This document shows positions 26,243-35,570 of a stretch of DNA of 64,000 nt, in pieces; the stretch's first letter is position 1, and each line of letters opens with the position of its first letter. Position numbers and translations under genes: made by a program. The notes beneath the pieces are model-generated. The model did not search any database. It was not told where the DNA came from and saw nothing but the letters and a program-made list of their open reading frames with translations. The stretch is from Yamadazyma tenuis (Eukaryota > Ascomycota > Pichiomycetes > Serinales > Debaryomycetaceae): the NCBI RefSeq assembly GCF_029203305.1, contig NC_089465.1, positions 186,001-250,000 of the forward strand, given 5' to 3'.

Positions 26243-28378
26243 TTAGAACACATCATCTCCCTCTACAACGTAGTTCCCAGGAACAAGCCCCATGAGCCCC
26301 ACTTTTTCGTCGCAGTTATCTCCCAATTCACACAAGTACCAATTATCAGGCTGTTTGTGGATCACATACATATTCCATCCTTTGCGGAAGAAAAGCTCTC
26401 CCTGGTGCTGGGGCTTGTAGGAGTAGCGGGCTCGGGCCTTGGCCAAAAACGGCTTTTTGTTAACAGGTGTAACCTGGCTGATCATTGAGTGGAGATTTGT
26501 GAACGACCTGGGCCTGGAGAGGGTGCGCATTTGAGGGTTCACCGACTTGGCAGCATCGAATGCCACAGACTCATACATGGACTTGGGGCGTACTTTCTGT
26601 TTGACGGACAATGGATCCATGGTCCGTTTGGGCTGCGGAGATTTGAAGCTGATAGTGTCGACCCGGGTGGGCACTTCGCCATGGTCGTCTCTTTCAGGCC
26701 GTATTTTCATAGCGAATGGGGTGGTCGGGGCGGTTTGGGACTGTGTAAGCTCGTCCTGGTGGCGAGATATCCTCATCGACCGACGATACTGGCTGACGTC
26801 GCCATTTCCGCCAGAATTGAGGTCCTCGAGCGCTTTGGCAATAAAGTCAATGGAGAAGTCTTTGGTGATAGGGGTCTTTGTGGGTGATGCGTTGCAAGAT
26901 GTGGTGCTTCTATCGAGAGAAGGCAAGTCCTTGGACTTCAAGTTGATTTTTTCCTGGAATTGGGAAAGCTGCTTTTCCCGTTTTCTGGGAGATGCCCAGG
27001 TCCGCTCACCAGCAGAATTGGATGAATAGTTGGTGGGGTTGGAGTAGTTGGATGAACCGTTGCTGTCGTTGAACTTGTGGGATTTTATGGAGAAAATATC
27101 GGTTCTTTCATCGGGAGAAAGGTTGTTGGTGCTGTAATTTGATTTGGTATCTTCAGGTTTGGGCAAGCTGAGGGTAGTTAGAGGTTCAACGGTAGAAGTT
27201 TTTGGGGGTGGGATCTCGGGAGCAGACGTCTTTATGGGCGAAGGTGTCTGTGGCTCCAAACTGCGGTGTTTGCGTTCAGGCAGTGATTGTGGATCGAAAC
27301 TACGACGTCTGTACTCAGGCAGTGCTTGTGGGTCGAAACTCCGTTGTTTAAGTGGTTGAGTCGTTTGCAGTTGCCGGCTCTGCTGAGTGGCCAGTGAGTA
27401 TGTGGAGTATGATCTCGACAAAAGATGGTTGAACTCGGGAATCTCGAATTCAGCTGTCTCGTAGTTCTTGTCGTTCTCGTCGTCCAAGCCTTTCATAAAG
27501 TCGATGAACTTGGGCTCCACAAGTATCTTATTACCGGTTCCGTAGTTGTTGCTGAAATCCTGAATGTCTTGAGGAGGCGATATCTTAGCAAAGAAACTCC
27601 GTGCCAAGTCGGCCGACTGATCGTTGTCCACACATAAGGTGGCTACATTGTTGCAGAAATTGAAACAGTTGATTTTGATCAATTGGATCCGCTCGATCTC
27701 CAACTGGTAGATTTCACTGAGGGCCAACATCCAGTCCCTTTTGAAAATCTCATTGATCTTGTTGAAGTTGTCGATGGAGATCCGGTAGTTACGTTCGGTG
27801 ACTTGTGAGCTCTGCTGCAACTTCTCCAACTTCTTTTCATTCTTTTCCAACTCTTTTCCCCAAGTAGTCTGCACTGTCAATCCGAGCGACTTGACTTGCG
27901 AACAATTCTGCTTATAAGCCTCCTTGGTCACTGTAAGATCCTTCAATATGTCGGTTTTCTTGGTGACAATCTTGTGTATGTGGGACATGATACGCTTGGT
28001 CTTCTTGGTATACATCACGTAAAAATGGTTAAGTTTCTCGTAGTTGATTTGATTGACGGATTTGACAAACTTGGTGTTGAACTTCACCATCTGGTTGTTT
28101 TCATAGTTGAGCTTATCCAAACTCTTCTTCAACACCCCGGTCTCGTTTCTGCCGAGTGGCAACAGGTTGAGCCGCTCGAGTTTGCGGGAATAGTCTTTTT
28201 CGATGTTGATCCGTTCTAAATAGTAGTCTAGCAACTCTTGCATGGTGGAGACGGAATTTTTGACCCGGTTGACGACATGGGAGTACCCGACATCGGCGTC
28301 ATCCCAGAAATTGTTTACAAATGCTGTTTCCTCTTTGTGGACTTCGTTATATCTACTTGTCATTGAAGGAGCACCCAT
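26243..28378 (-). CDS. HOF1: HOF1-like F-BAR/SH3 cytokinesis protein, 711 aa
   Basis: Bud-neck scaffold that couples septins, the actomyosin ring and septum synthesis. The N-terminal F-BAR domain (about residues 15-280) is helical: ETAFVNNFWDDADVGYSHVV, RINIEKDYSRKLERL, KNEKKLEKLQQSSQVTERNY and RDWMLALSEIYQLEIERIQL. The middle is disordered, with a small degenerate repeat (SFDPQALPEYRRR, SFDPQSLPERKHR, SLEPQTPSP) and many S-P sites. The C-terminal SH3 domain (about 650-711) reads ARARYSYKPQHQGELFFRKG...GLVPGNYVVEGDD. Start at ATG 28376-28378. The F-BAR plus single C-terminal SH3 layout matches Hof1 (669 aa in S. cerevisiae); Bzz1 has two SH3 domains and is unlikely. Confidence 0.87.
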   Translation of the reverse strand: MGAPSMTSRYNEVHKEETAFVNNFWDDADVGYSHVVNRVKNSVSTMQELLDYYLERINIEKDYSRKLERLNLLPLGRNETGVLKKSLDKLNYENNQMVKFNTKFVKSVNQINYEKLNHFYVMYTKKTKRIMSHIHKIVTKKTDILKDLTVTKEAYKQNCSQVKSLGLTVQTTWGKELEKNEKKLEKLQQSSQVTERNYRISIDNFNKINEIFKRDWMLALSEIYQLEIERIQLIKINCFNFCNNVATLCVDNDQSADLARSFFAKISPPQDIQDFSNNYGTGNKILVEPKFIDFMKGLDDENDKNYETAEFEIPEFNHLLSRSYSTYSLATQQSRQLQTTQPLKQRSFDPQALPEYRRRSFDPQSLPERKHRSLEPQTPSPIKTSAPEIPPPKTSTVEPLTTLSLPKPEDTKSNYSTNNLSPDERTDIFSIKSHKFNDSNGSSNYSNPTNYSSNSAGERTWASPRKREKQLSQFQEKINLKSKDLPSLDRSTTSCNASPTKTPITKDFSIDFIAKALEDLNSGGNGDVSQYRRSMRISRHQDELTQSQTAPTTPFAMKIRPERDDHGEVPTRVDTISFKSPQPKRTMDPLSVKQKVRPKSMYESVAFDAAKSVNPQMRTLSRPRSFTNLHSMISQVTPVNKKPFLAKARARYSYKPQHQGELFFRKGWNMYVIHKQPDNWYLCELGDNCDEKVGLMGLVPGNYVVEGDDVF

Positions 28379-28748
28379 GTTAAAATAATTTTGATGCAAA
28401 TGTGTGCATCTGTTAAGTTTATAACTGGCAAGTGCGAAAGGTGTTTATGTCTTTCCTAATCAGGAAAGCTGATTGCGATCTGTATTTTCGTCTGCCGAGC
28501 CCCTAGCGCCGATTTTGGTCCTCCGTTGTGGTGATGTGTACAGAGACCTGGCGGGTAGCGTGTGATGGTTGTGGAGGTGGTGGTAGTAGATTTTACTAGA
28601 AGTTTTGGTGGTTTTGATTTTTGCGAAATCTACAGCTTTGAAGAAGATTACAAAGATAACTTGGATGAAGTTGGGGGAGGGGCAGGTAACATTTTGCTAG
28701 TGAAAACAAAATCCACAAAGTTCAGGACACAAACAGAAATTAGAGGAT

Positions 28749-28827
28749 GTATGTTTGGAAATATTAGTTGGGCCAAGTCCCAAACTCATCGGAAGGCATC
28801 TTACTACTACTAAAAGGCCTTGAGCAG
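28749..28827 (+). other. Candidate spliceosomal intron (79 nt) in the HOF1-RCH1 gap
   Basis: The HOF1-RCH1 gap (28379-29100) has no known gene but holds a well-formed intron on the plus strand: GTATGT at 28749-28754, branch point TACTAA at 28808-28813 and CAG at 28825-28827. Size and branch-to-acceptor distance (14 nt) fit yeast introns. Two readings: a 5' leader intron of RCH1 (ATG 29101), or a small gene with exon 1 from ATG 28565 joined to a short second exon ending near 28894. The conceptual product is unrecognised, so the leader-intron reading is simpler. Confidence 0.4.
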
Positions 28828-29100
28828 TCCTCAAGCTCCACACTTTTGGCTGTAAAAAAAAAAGCACTTTTGTTCTGAGTTCCGATAGCATCTGACTACA
28901 AAGCTGCCAAAACTCGGAACCTGCCCGCGCGCACATTTTGATTCTCAATAAAATCCTGAGCTCGCAAGCATATCATCTTTTAATCTCCAGATACCTTCAT
29001 TTTCATTGGGATCGTATCATTCCAGGGTATATCTCCACTACATTCAACGCCAGTAGTATTTTTATCCCCATCTCCCCAGCAAATATTCTATGATACTACC

Positions 29101-30423
29101 ATGAGCAGTCCAAACCCCACAGATACGGTTAAACCTCCTCCCAAGAAATGGGTCAAAACATTAAAGGTCGTGATCAACTACATCATATCACAATGGTTCT
29201 TTGTATTTCTTGGTATCTTCATTATGCTAGCATACTTTTTCCCCAACTTCGCCAAACTGCACGGTACTCTCAAAGCTGAGTACGTTATCAGTTATGGGGC
29301 AGTGGCAGTCATCTTTCTTGTCAGCGGGTTATCGATGCTGACTAAAGACCTCGTAAAGAACATGCTTAACTGGAGAGCGCACTTCACGGTGTTGTCGATG
29401 TCGTTTTTGATCACTTCTGCCATTATTTTTGGGATTGCTACCGGCATTAAACATGCTCACGATGGAGCCATCGACCCGTACTTGTTGGTGGGACTCATCG
29501 TCACCCATACGTGTCCCACCACTGTATCATCGAACGTGGTGATGACCAAGGCGGCCCATGGCAACGACATTCTCACGCTTTGTGAGGTGTTCATTGGTAA
29601 CATCCTCGGTGCCTTTATCACTCCAGCTCTTGTCCAGCTCTATTTACAAGGAGAATGGGCATTCGGCAATCCTTCCAAGCAACTGGGTGGGCCTGACCTC
29701 TCGGTGTCGCAGTTGTACGCCCAGGTGATGAAGCAGTTGGGGTTATCGGTGTTTGTGCCGTTATTTGTAGGCCAAGTGATCCAAAACATTTTCCCCAAAC
29801 AGACAAAATGGACGCTAACCACATTCAAGCTCAACAAGGTGGGGTCATTTATGTTGATTTTGATCATGTGGCAGTCGTTTTCAACGGCATTTGCCCAGAA
29901 TGCATTTGAGTCGGTGAGCCATGCTTCTATCATCTTCCTTTGTTTCTTCAACGTGGGAATCTATCTTTTTTTCACGGCCATGAGCTACGTCTACTCAAGG
30001 CCATTTCCCGTCAAGTACTTCTTGTCGAAAGAGCCCGATGCGTCAAGCACAGCCACCTACAAATGGTGCTACAAGATATTCAAGCCGTTCTTCTACTCGC
30101 GCAAAGATACGGTGGCAGTGATGTTATGTGGACCGGCTAAGACGGCTGCGTTGGGGGTGTCGTTAGTGACCTCACAGTACGGGTCCGACAATTCCCATCT
30201 TGGGATTTTGTTGGTGCCATTGGTTTTGTACCAGGCAGAACAGGTGTTCACGGCTGGGATCTTGGTGAACTTTATGCGCAAATGGGTACACGCAGAGGAC
30301 CCCAAACCGGACGTCGAGACCATGGTGGAACAGGAGCCCGCGAGTTCTGTGGTGAAGGACGCCGAGGATCCAAGCGTCGAGCACCAGAGTACTACCAACC
30401 TGGTCACCACCCTCTCCAAATAG
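29101..30423 (+). CDS. RCH1: RCH1-like SLC10-family membrane transporter, regulator of calcium homeostasis, 440 aa
   Basis: Plasma-membrane protein of the SLC10A7/bile-acid-sodium-symporter-like family; in C. albicans and S. cerevisiae Rch1 limits cytosolic Ca2+ entry. About ten hydrophobic segments follow a short hydrophilic N-terminus, beginning WFFVFLGIFIMLAYFFPNFA. Family features: GLSMLTKDLVKN, LIVTHTCPTTVSSNVVMTKA with the conserved Thr/Pro/Ser cluster, HGNDILTLCEVFIGNILGAF, and near the end MLCGPAKTAALGVSLVTSQY plus LGILLVPLVLYQAEQVF. The C-terminal tail is hydrophilic. CGCGCGC lies at 28926-28932, about 170 bp upstream, and a candidate leader intron further out. Confidence 0.87.
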   Translation: MSSPNPTDTVKPPPKKWVKTLKVVINYIISQWFFVFLGIFIMLAYFFPNFAKLHGTLKAEYVISYGAVAVIFLVSGLSMLTKDLVKNMLNWRAHFTVLSMSFLITSAIIFGIATGIKHAHDGAIDPYLLVGLIVTHTCPTTVSSNVVMTKAAHGNDILTLCEVFIGNILGAFITPALVQLYLQGEWAFGNPSKQLGGPDLSVSQLYAQVMKQLGLSVFVPLFVGQVIQNIFPKQTKWTLTTFKLNKVGSFMLILIMWQSFSTAFAQNAFESVSHASIIFLCFFNVGIYLFFTAMSYVYSRPFPVKYFLSKEPDASSTATYKWCYKIFKPFFYSRKDTVAVMLCGPAKTAALGVSLVTSQYGSDNSHLGILLVPLVLYQAEQVFTAGILVNFMRKWVHAEDPKPDVETMVEQEPASSVVKDAEDPSVEHQSTTNLVTTLSK

Positions 30424-30649
30424 ATTTATTAATAGACATTTTGTGCAATTTAAGTTTTTTTTTAAGTGGCGCACGGTTTTCGCAGCAACCGTTTTAAGGC
30501 CACAGTGGCACTGGTGGCGCCATTACAAGTCGCACCGACTGCTCGCGTGTGCACAAAAACAATAGGAATTGTTGCTGTGGTTGCGCGCTCGTATCCGCTT
30601 CTCCCAAGGTATTTAAATCAAGGGATTCCAGAATTTGTCAGTATTCAAA

Positions 30650-31540
30650 ATGTCTTTGTCCGTGACATCCAAAACATTCAAATTGAACACCGGTGCTTCA
30701 ATTCCTGCCGTGGGATTGGGAACCTGGAGAGCCACCGAAGCAGATGCTGCTTATAAGTCTGTCAAAACCGCTTTGCAAAATGGCTACAGACACATTGATA
30801 CCGCTGCTATATACGGAAATGAAGAAGAAGTAGGAAGAGGGATCAAGGATTCGGGTGTCCCCAGAAGTGAGATTTTTGTCACCACTAAATTATGGAACAA
30901 AAACCACAAGGATGTCGAAGGTGCTTTGAACGAGTCGTTATCCAAATTGGGCTTGGACTACGTCGACTTGTACTTGATTCACTGGCCACACTCCACCGAC
31001 CCAGTCACCGGAAAGGATTACACCGATTGGGACTATGTGGACACTTACAAGGAGTTGCAAAAAGTTTACAAAGCCAGCAACAAAATCAAGGCCATCGGAG
31101 TGTCCAACTTCACGATTGCCAAGATCGAAAGGCTTTTGGCCGATAAAGATGTGACGGTGGTGCCTGCTGCCAACCAGGTCGAGTTGCACCCCTTGTTGCC
31201 TCAGGACCGGTTGTTGAAGTACTTGAATGAAAAGGGTATTTACGCTGAAGCGTACTCGCCTTTAGGTTCCAACGATTCGCCATTGTTCAAGAACGGTACT
31301 GTGGTTTCAATTGCAAAGAAGTTTGACATCGAACCAGCACAGGTGTTGATCTCATGGGCTGTCCAAAGAGGTACTGTAGTTTTGCCCAAGTCTGTGACTG
31401 CATCGCGGGTGATTTCCAACTTGAAGACGTTGGTGTTGCCGGACGAGGAGTTTGAGCAGTTGAGCAAGTTATCCGAGAAGGACGGAGTGGTTAGAACTTG
31501 TGACCCAGGCTGGCACACGTACGATGACGACCTTGCCTAG
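30650..31540 (+). CDS. GCY1/YPR1-type aldo-keto reductase, 296 aa
   Basis: NADP(H)-dependent aldo-keto reductase of the yeast Gcy1/Ypr1/Gre3 class, which reduces aldehydes and ketones or oxidises glycerol. The catalytic tetrad is complete: Asp50 and Tyr55 in GYRHIDTAAIYGNEEEVG, Lys80 in VTTKLWNKNHKD, His111 in LYLIHWPHS. The cofactor strand VVLPKSVTASRVISN is present. The start is ATG 30650 (MSLSVTSKTFKLNTG); an upstream in-frame TTG is ignored. Codon choice is strongly biased (TTG for Leu, AGA for Arg), suggesting high expression. TTCGCAGCAA at 30479-30488 and GCGCGC at 30583-30588 are upstream. The exact substrate cannot be told from sequence. Confidence 0.9.
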   Translation: MSLSVTSKTFKLNTGASIPAVGLGTWRATEADAAYKSVKTALQNGYRHIDTAAIYGNEEEVGRGIKDSGVPRSEIFVTTKLWNKNHKDVEGALNESLSKLGLDYVDLYLIHWPHSTDPVTGKDYTDWDYVDTYKELQKVYKASNKIKAIGVSNFTIAKIERLLADKDVTVVPAANQVELHPLLPQDRLLKYLNEKGIYAEAYSPLGSNDSPLFKNGTVVSIAKKFDIEPAQVLISWAVQRGTVVLPKSVTASRVISNLKTLVLPDEEFEQLSKLSEKDGVVRTCDPGWHTYDDDLA

Positions 31541-31615
31541 GTGTGTAGTTGTTTTTGTAATTGTATACAAATGAAATATTAGTGCAGTTGCATTCAAATG
31601 TGCCAGTAAGGAAAT

Positions 31616-31625
31616 TTCGCAGCCA
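31616..31625 (+). promoter_or_regulatory. TTCGCAGCCA motif upstream of CIR2
   Basis: Exact ten-base match, followed by AG, about 220 bp before the CIR2 ATG and in the same orientation. One of eight TTCGCAGCMA copies in the window. Confidence 0.5.
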
Positions 31626-31847
31626 AGTAAGATTCAACTTGACGGACTGCTGACCACGTGCATATATTTCGCAAGTCAGCTGTAATGGTAGCAACTCATA
31701 TTCATATCAATCGACTTATGTTTCACTTTCAACTCATTGGTTGAGTATCCATCAGGCTGGTTTAGTGCACATCGATGCTGACATTCTTGAACATTTGATT
31801 CGCTGTCGCACTGAAAAATTTAATTCCTTTGTGACTCAAACACTTCG

Positions 31848-33812
31848 ATGCTCAACCAAAGTAGACTCTGCTGCAACGCCCGCTGGTGGTCTGCTGTACG
31901 ATCTCTACACACAAAAATAACACATAGAAGCCTCCACCTCCGAGATCCTCGAAATTTGGGCCTTCAGGGTTTGCATAACATTCGTTTTGACCTATGTTTG
32001 TCGGCCTCTAGGCACTTCAGCATCTCCCCCATAAAATGGCAACAAGAAGTTCCGTTTGACAGGCTTCTGGAAGAAGAAAAGGCTAGTCTCACAGAAGAAC
32101 GTGCAGCTGACTCTGTGGACGTCTGTATTGTGGGAGGAGGTCCAGCTGGATTGGCTACAGCCATAAAACTTAAACAGCTCGATAATGAGCACGGATCTGG
32201 AGAATTGAGAGTGGTGGTATTGGAAAAAGCCGGTGATTTCGGGTCCCATATTGTCAGTGGGGCCGTAATAGAGCCCCAGGCTTTGCGGGAATTGTTTCCT
32301 GACAGTGAACACCTAGAAGATGGAACTGGAATCCCTTTACCAGCGGAAATGGTTACTCTTGTAACAGAAGACCACATGAAGTTCTTAACTGAAAATTACG
32401 CTTTCCTGTTGCCAGAACCTCCACAGATGACAAATAAGGGCAAGAACTACATTGTTCCTTTGAGCAGCGTCGTCAACTATCTTTCTGAGCAAGCAGAGGA
32501 GTTGGGAGTAGAATTATATCCTGGAATCTCTGTTGACGAAATTGTCTACAACTCCAATGGAGAAGTAAAAGGTGTTGCTACAAAAGACATGGGGGTGGGA
32601 AAAGATGGAGTGCCGAAAACAAGCTTTGAAAGAGGAATGGAGTTTCACGCAAGAATCACCGTATTGGGCGAAGGATGTCATGGTTCTTTAACTAAACAGG
32701 TGGTTGCGAAGTATGACCTAAGAGCCAACAGTGATCCTCAGACTTATGGAATTGGGATCAAAGAAGTGTGGCAGGTGAAGCCCGAAAACTTCAAAAAGGG
32801 CTACGTGGGTCACAGTTTGGGATTCCCATTACTGACAAGCGAATATGGAGGAGGATTTATGTACCATTTTGATGAAGATAAGGTTGCAATTGGAATTGTT
32901 CTTGGATTGGACTATGCAAACCCCTACGTGTCCCCGTACCAGGAATTCCAAAAGATGAAGTTGCATCCCTTTTACTCCAATGTTTTGGAAGGTGGACAAT
33001 GTTTGAGTTATGGAGCTAGAGCTTTAAACGAGGGAGGATACCAATCTATTCCCAAGTTGAATTTCCCCGGAGGTATTTTGGTAGGATGTTCAGCTGGGTT
33101 TGTGAATGTGCCCAAGATCAAGGGAACGCATACTGCCATTAAATCTGGAATTGTTGCAGCTGAGTCCATCTTTGAGGAGATTAAAGAGTTAGAAGTTGTC
33201 GATGAGTCTACCTTTGAAGAGGAACAAGAGGCCATAAACTTGAACTCCTACCACGAGAACTTTGAGAATTCTTGGGCCTATAAAGAACTCTTTGAGGTTA
33301 GAAATGTCAGACCCTCTTTCAACACACCCCTTGGTATGGTTGGAGGAATTGTTCATTCAGGGATATCCACCATGTTCACGATGGGATTAGAACCATGGAC
33401 TTTACACCACAAGCATACGGATGCTGAGGCTACCAAAGATGCTAAATACTTCACTCCAATTGAGTATCCAAAGCCAGATAATAAAATAACCTTTGATATT
33501 TTGACCAGTGTTTCCAGGACTGGAACCTCTCATGATGATGACGAGATGTGCCATTTAAGAATCCCTCAACAGGATTACAAAAAGCATGCCCAAATATCTT
33601 ATCCCAGGTTCAAAGGAATTGAGCAGAGATTCTGCCCTGCTGGAGTCTATGAATATGTTGAAGACGAGACTGACAAAGATCTTGGAGTTCAATTCAAAAT
33701 CAACTCTCAAAATTGCATCCACTGTAAGACTTGTGATATCAAAGTGCCTACACAAGATATAACCTGGCTGGTACCTGAAGGAGGAGATGGGCCCAAATAC
33801 TACATGACATAG
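31848..33812 (+). CDS. CIR2: CIR2, electron-transfer flavoprotein:ubiquinone oxidoreductase, mitochondrial, 654 aa
   Basis: Inner-membrane flavo-iron-sulfur enzyme that passes electrons from electron-transfer flavoprotein to ubiquinone. N-terminal presequence rich in Arg/Ser (to about residue 65), then the FAD-binding fold VDVCIVGGGPAGLATAIKLK. Core: GSHIVSGAVIEPQAL, ARALNEGGYQSIPKLNFPGG, GCSAGFVNVPKIKGTHTAIK and the quinone-binding region around it. The C-terminus has the four cysteines for the 4Fe-4S cluster: RFCPAGVYEY, then NCIHCKTCDIKVPTQDITW. Length agrees with fungal and human orthologues. A CTG codon near 32834 (PL-x-TSEYGGG) falls on a site that is polar in relatives, consistent with Ser. 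Convergent with GDS1. Confidence 0.95.
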   Translation: MLNQSRLCCNARWWSAVRSLHTKITHRSLHLRDPRNLGLQGLHNIRFDLCLSASRHFSISPIKWQQEVPFDRLLEEEKASLTEERAADSVDVCIVGGGPAGLATAIKLKQLDNEHGSGELRVVVLEKAGDFGSHIVSGAVIEPQALRELFPDSEHLEDGTGIPLPAEMVTLVTEDHMKFLTENYAFLLPEPPQMTNKGKNYIVPLSSVVNYLSEQAEELGVELYPGISVDEIVYNSNGEVKGVATKDMGVGKDGVPKTSFERGMEFHARITVLGEGCHGSLTKQVVAKYDLRANSDPQTYGIGIKEVWQVKPENFKKGYVGHSLGFPLLTSEYGGGFMYHFDEDKVAIGIVLGLDYANPYVSPYQEFQKMKLHPFYSNVLEGGQCLSYGARALNEGGYQSIPKLNFPGGILVGCSAGFVNVPKIKGTHTAIKSGIVAAESIFEEIKELEVVDESTFEEEQEAINLNSYHENFENSWAYKELFEVRNVRPSFNTPLGMVGGIVHSGISTMFTMGLEPWTLHHKHTDAEATKDAKYFTPIEYPKPDNKITFDILTSVSRTGTSHDDDEMCHLRIPQQDYKKHAQISYPRFKGIEQRFCPAGVYEYVEDETDKDLGVQFKINSQNCIHCKTCDIKVPTQDITWLVPEGGDGPKYYMT

Positions 33813-34046
33813 ACTGTAAATATAATAGACACAATAATTTTTGTACCTACCACCCTGGATATTTATTTCCAGGCCATTTGCCGAAAAATCGTTCCTCATC
33901 CCTATACACCAAGAAGTGTCCAGTGACGAACCACTATGACCATTATATATTATGGTACTCATAAGCCGTTAAAATTTTTTTTTAATATACAGTAATATAA
34001 CACACAGTAATAACTTGCAGTTACTAGAATCACGATCCTTATCTAC

Positions 34047-35570
34047 TCAAAAATACTTGTCTAAATCTGACAAGCTGATGTCTTCTGGGGTGCCGATGTC
34101 TTGTGACAAGAAGCCGGATCTAATTACATCCAACCATTTCTTGTTACAATGAGACTTGATGAAATCACTTGAATTTAATGAACTGTCATGGTTAATGGCC
34201 TTGATTGCAGCCGCGTGCAAAGCTGCGGCTGCGGCTGCAGCATTTGGACTGTGGCTACATGGAGTCTTGGGAGCTCTGGGAGCAGCAGCAGCAGCCGTCA
34301 AAATCTTGTGCTTCTTATTGTTCAAATAAGACATCGACTTTGACCGTTTACCATTCTTCTTGAGAGTTTCCATCAAGTCTTCTTGACCGTCTTGGAATAC
34401 CTCGAAATCTTCAAACTCGTTCTTAGACTCAGTCTCAGTGGCATCGAAATCACCCGATTGGGGTTGAGGAACTTCCGAAGCTTCGTTCAACTTTTCAGAA
34501 CCAGCAACCTTGTCCTTTAACGAAGCAGTAACAGGGGCAGAAGAGTATGGAACAAACAAGTTGGACTTATCAATTGAGTTTGATAAGAAGCTGTTTCTGC
34601 TGATTCCCAAATCAAACATAGTTGACCTTCTAGCCTTTAAGGTAGCCTGCTTACCTGCTTCAAAGGAGCTCAACTCCTGGTCACTCAAGTCGAAGTTGAA
34701 TCCACTGGAGGTGTTGTTGTTTGATAAAGGAGTGTTGGACACACTGGATGTTGAATTATTTGAATTGTTGACCAATCCGGACTTGGCATCTTGTTTTTGC
34801 ACCTCCATCATGTTTTTAACGTGGAGGTGGAAGTCAGGAGCCAAAAGACCTCGGTACACATACACCATTCTCTTGGGAGAAGCATCAGCCCAATCCCTCG
34901 ATAAGGCATATTTTAAGCTCGAGTCTCCCTTTTCCACTCTCTTGACGTAGGCATTTAATTTGGCACTCACCAAGTTGGAGGTTTTGGTGGACAAGTTGGC
35001 CATTTCGGGATGCCGTTCCACCAAGATGTCGCAGATCTGCTTGACGGTCATACCAGCACCCTCGGGATCCTTTTCGTAGAGGATCAAGAAAATGGCGTAC
35101 AAAACATCATCCTCCAAAGAGGGATCATCCTTTTGGCTGGGCTTGGGCTTGTCACCAGTCACCGGGATTGTGGTAGAAATTCCGGTAGCAATTGGGACTC
35201 TGGGAGTGGTTTTGGGCTTTTTGAGGCCAGAAGTGACGTTGGTACCCGTACCAACGGCAGAGCCTTTGCCATAATGATGAGGAGGAGTCAGGCCTCTCGA
35301 AGTGTTGGTGGTGGAGTCTGTCAACACATTGGACTGCGACTTGGAGTCGAGGTTCATCAAGGAATCGGGAGAAATACTTCTGGAAGTAGGACTGAATTCC
35401 TCCGGACTGAGGGCTTCAGGACTAAGTTCCTTATCGTCCGAATCCAACGACCCGTCATCATCAACGTCCATGGCCATGTCGTTGGAGGTCAACGAGTTGG
35501 GGTTGAAGGCCGGGGACACAAGGGTGGAAGGAACCGGGAAATCGAGAGGTCTTCTATCAGCTAATGCCAT
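34047..35570 (-). CDS. GDS1: GDS1-like winged-helix nuclear protein, 507 aa
   Basis: Homologue of S. cerevisiae Gds1, a poorly understood protein found as a suppressor in mitochondrial-expression mutants. The conserved block is a winged-helix-like region around residues 150-250: LEDDVLYAIFLILYEKDPEG, MTVKQICDILVERHPEMANL, STKTSNLVSAKLNAYVKRVE, and SRDWADASPKRMVYVYRGLL. The N-terminus ALADRRPLDFP is also family-like. The remainder is Ser/Asn-rich, with S-P repeats near residues 45-75 and Ala runs (AAAAAPRAP, then a longer one) near the C-terminus, which ends DISLSDLDKYF. The 1.5 kb upstream is gene-free, as for regulated genes. Confidence 0.85.
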   Translation of the reverse strand: MALADRRPLDFPVPSTLVSPAFNPNSLTSNDMAMDVDDDGSLDSDDKELSPEALSPEEFSPTSRSISPDSLMNLDSKSQSNVLTDSTTNTSRGLTPPHHYGKGSAVGTGTNVTSGLKKPKTTPRVPIATGISTTIPVTGDKPKPSQKDDPSLEDDVLYAIFLILYEKDPEGAGMTVKQICDILVERHPEMANLSTKTSNLVSAKLNAYVKRVEKGDSSLKYALSRDWADASPKRMVYVYRGLLAPDFHLHVKNMMEVQKQDAKSGLVNNSNNSTSSVSNTPLSNNNTSSGFNFDLSDQELSSFEAGKQATLKARRSTMFDLGISRNSFLSNSIDKSNLFVPYSSAPVTASLKDKVAGSEKLNEASEVPQPQSGDFDATETESKNEFEDFEVFQDGQEDLMETLKKNGKRSKSMSYLNNKKHKILTAAAAAPRAPKTPCSHSPNAAAAAAALHAAAIKAINHDSSLNSSDFIKSHCNKKWLDVIRSGFLSQDIGTPEDISLSDLDKYF

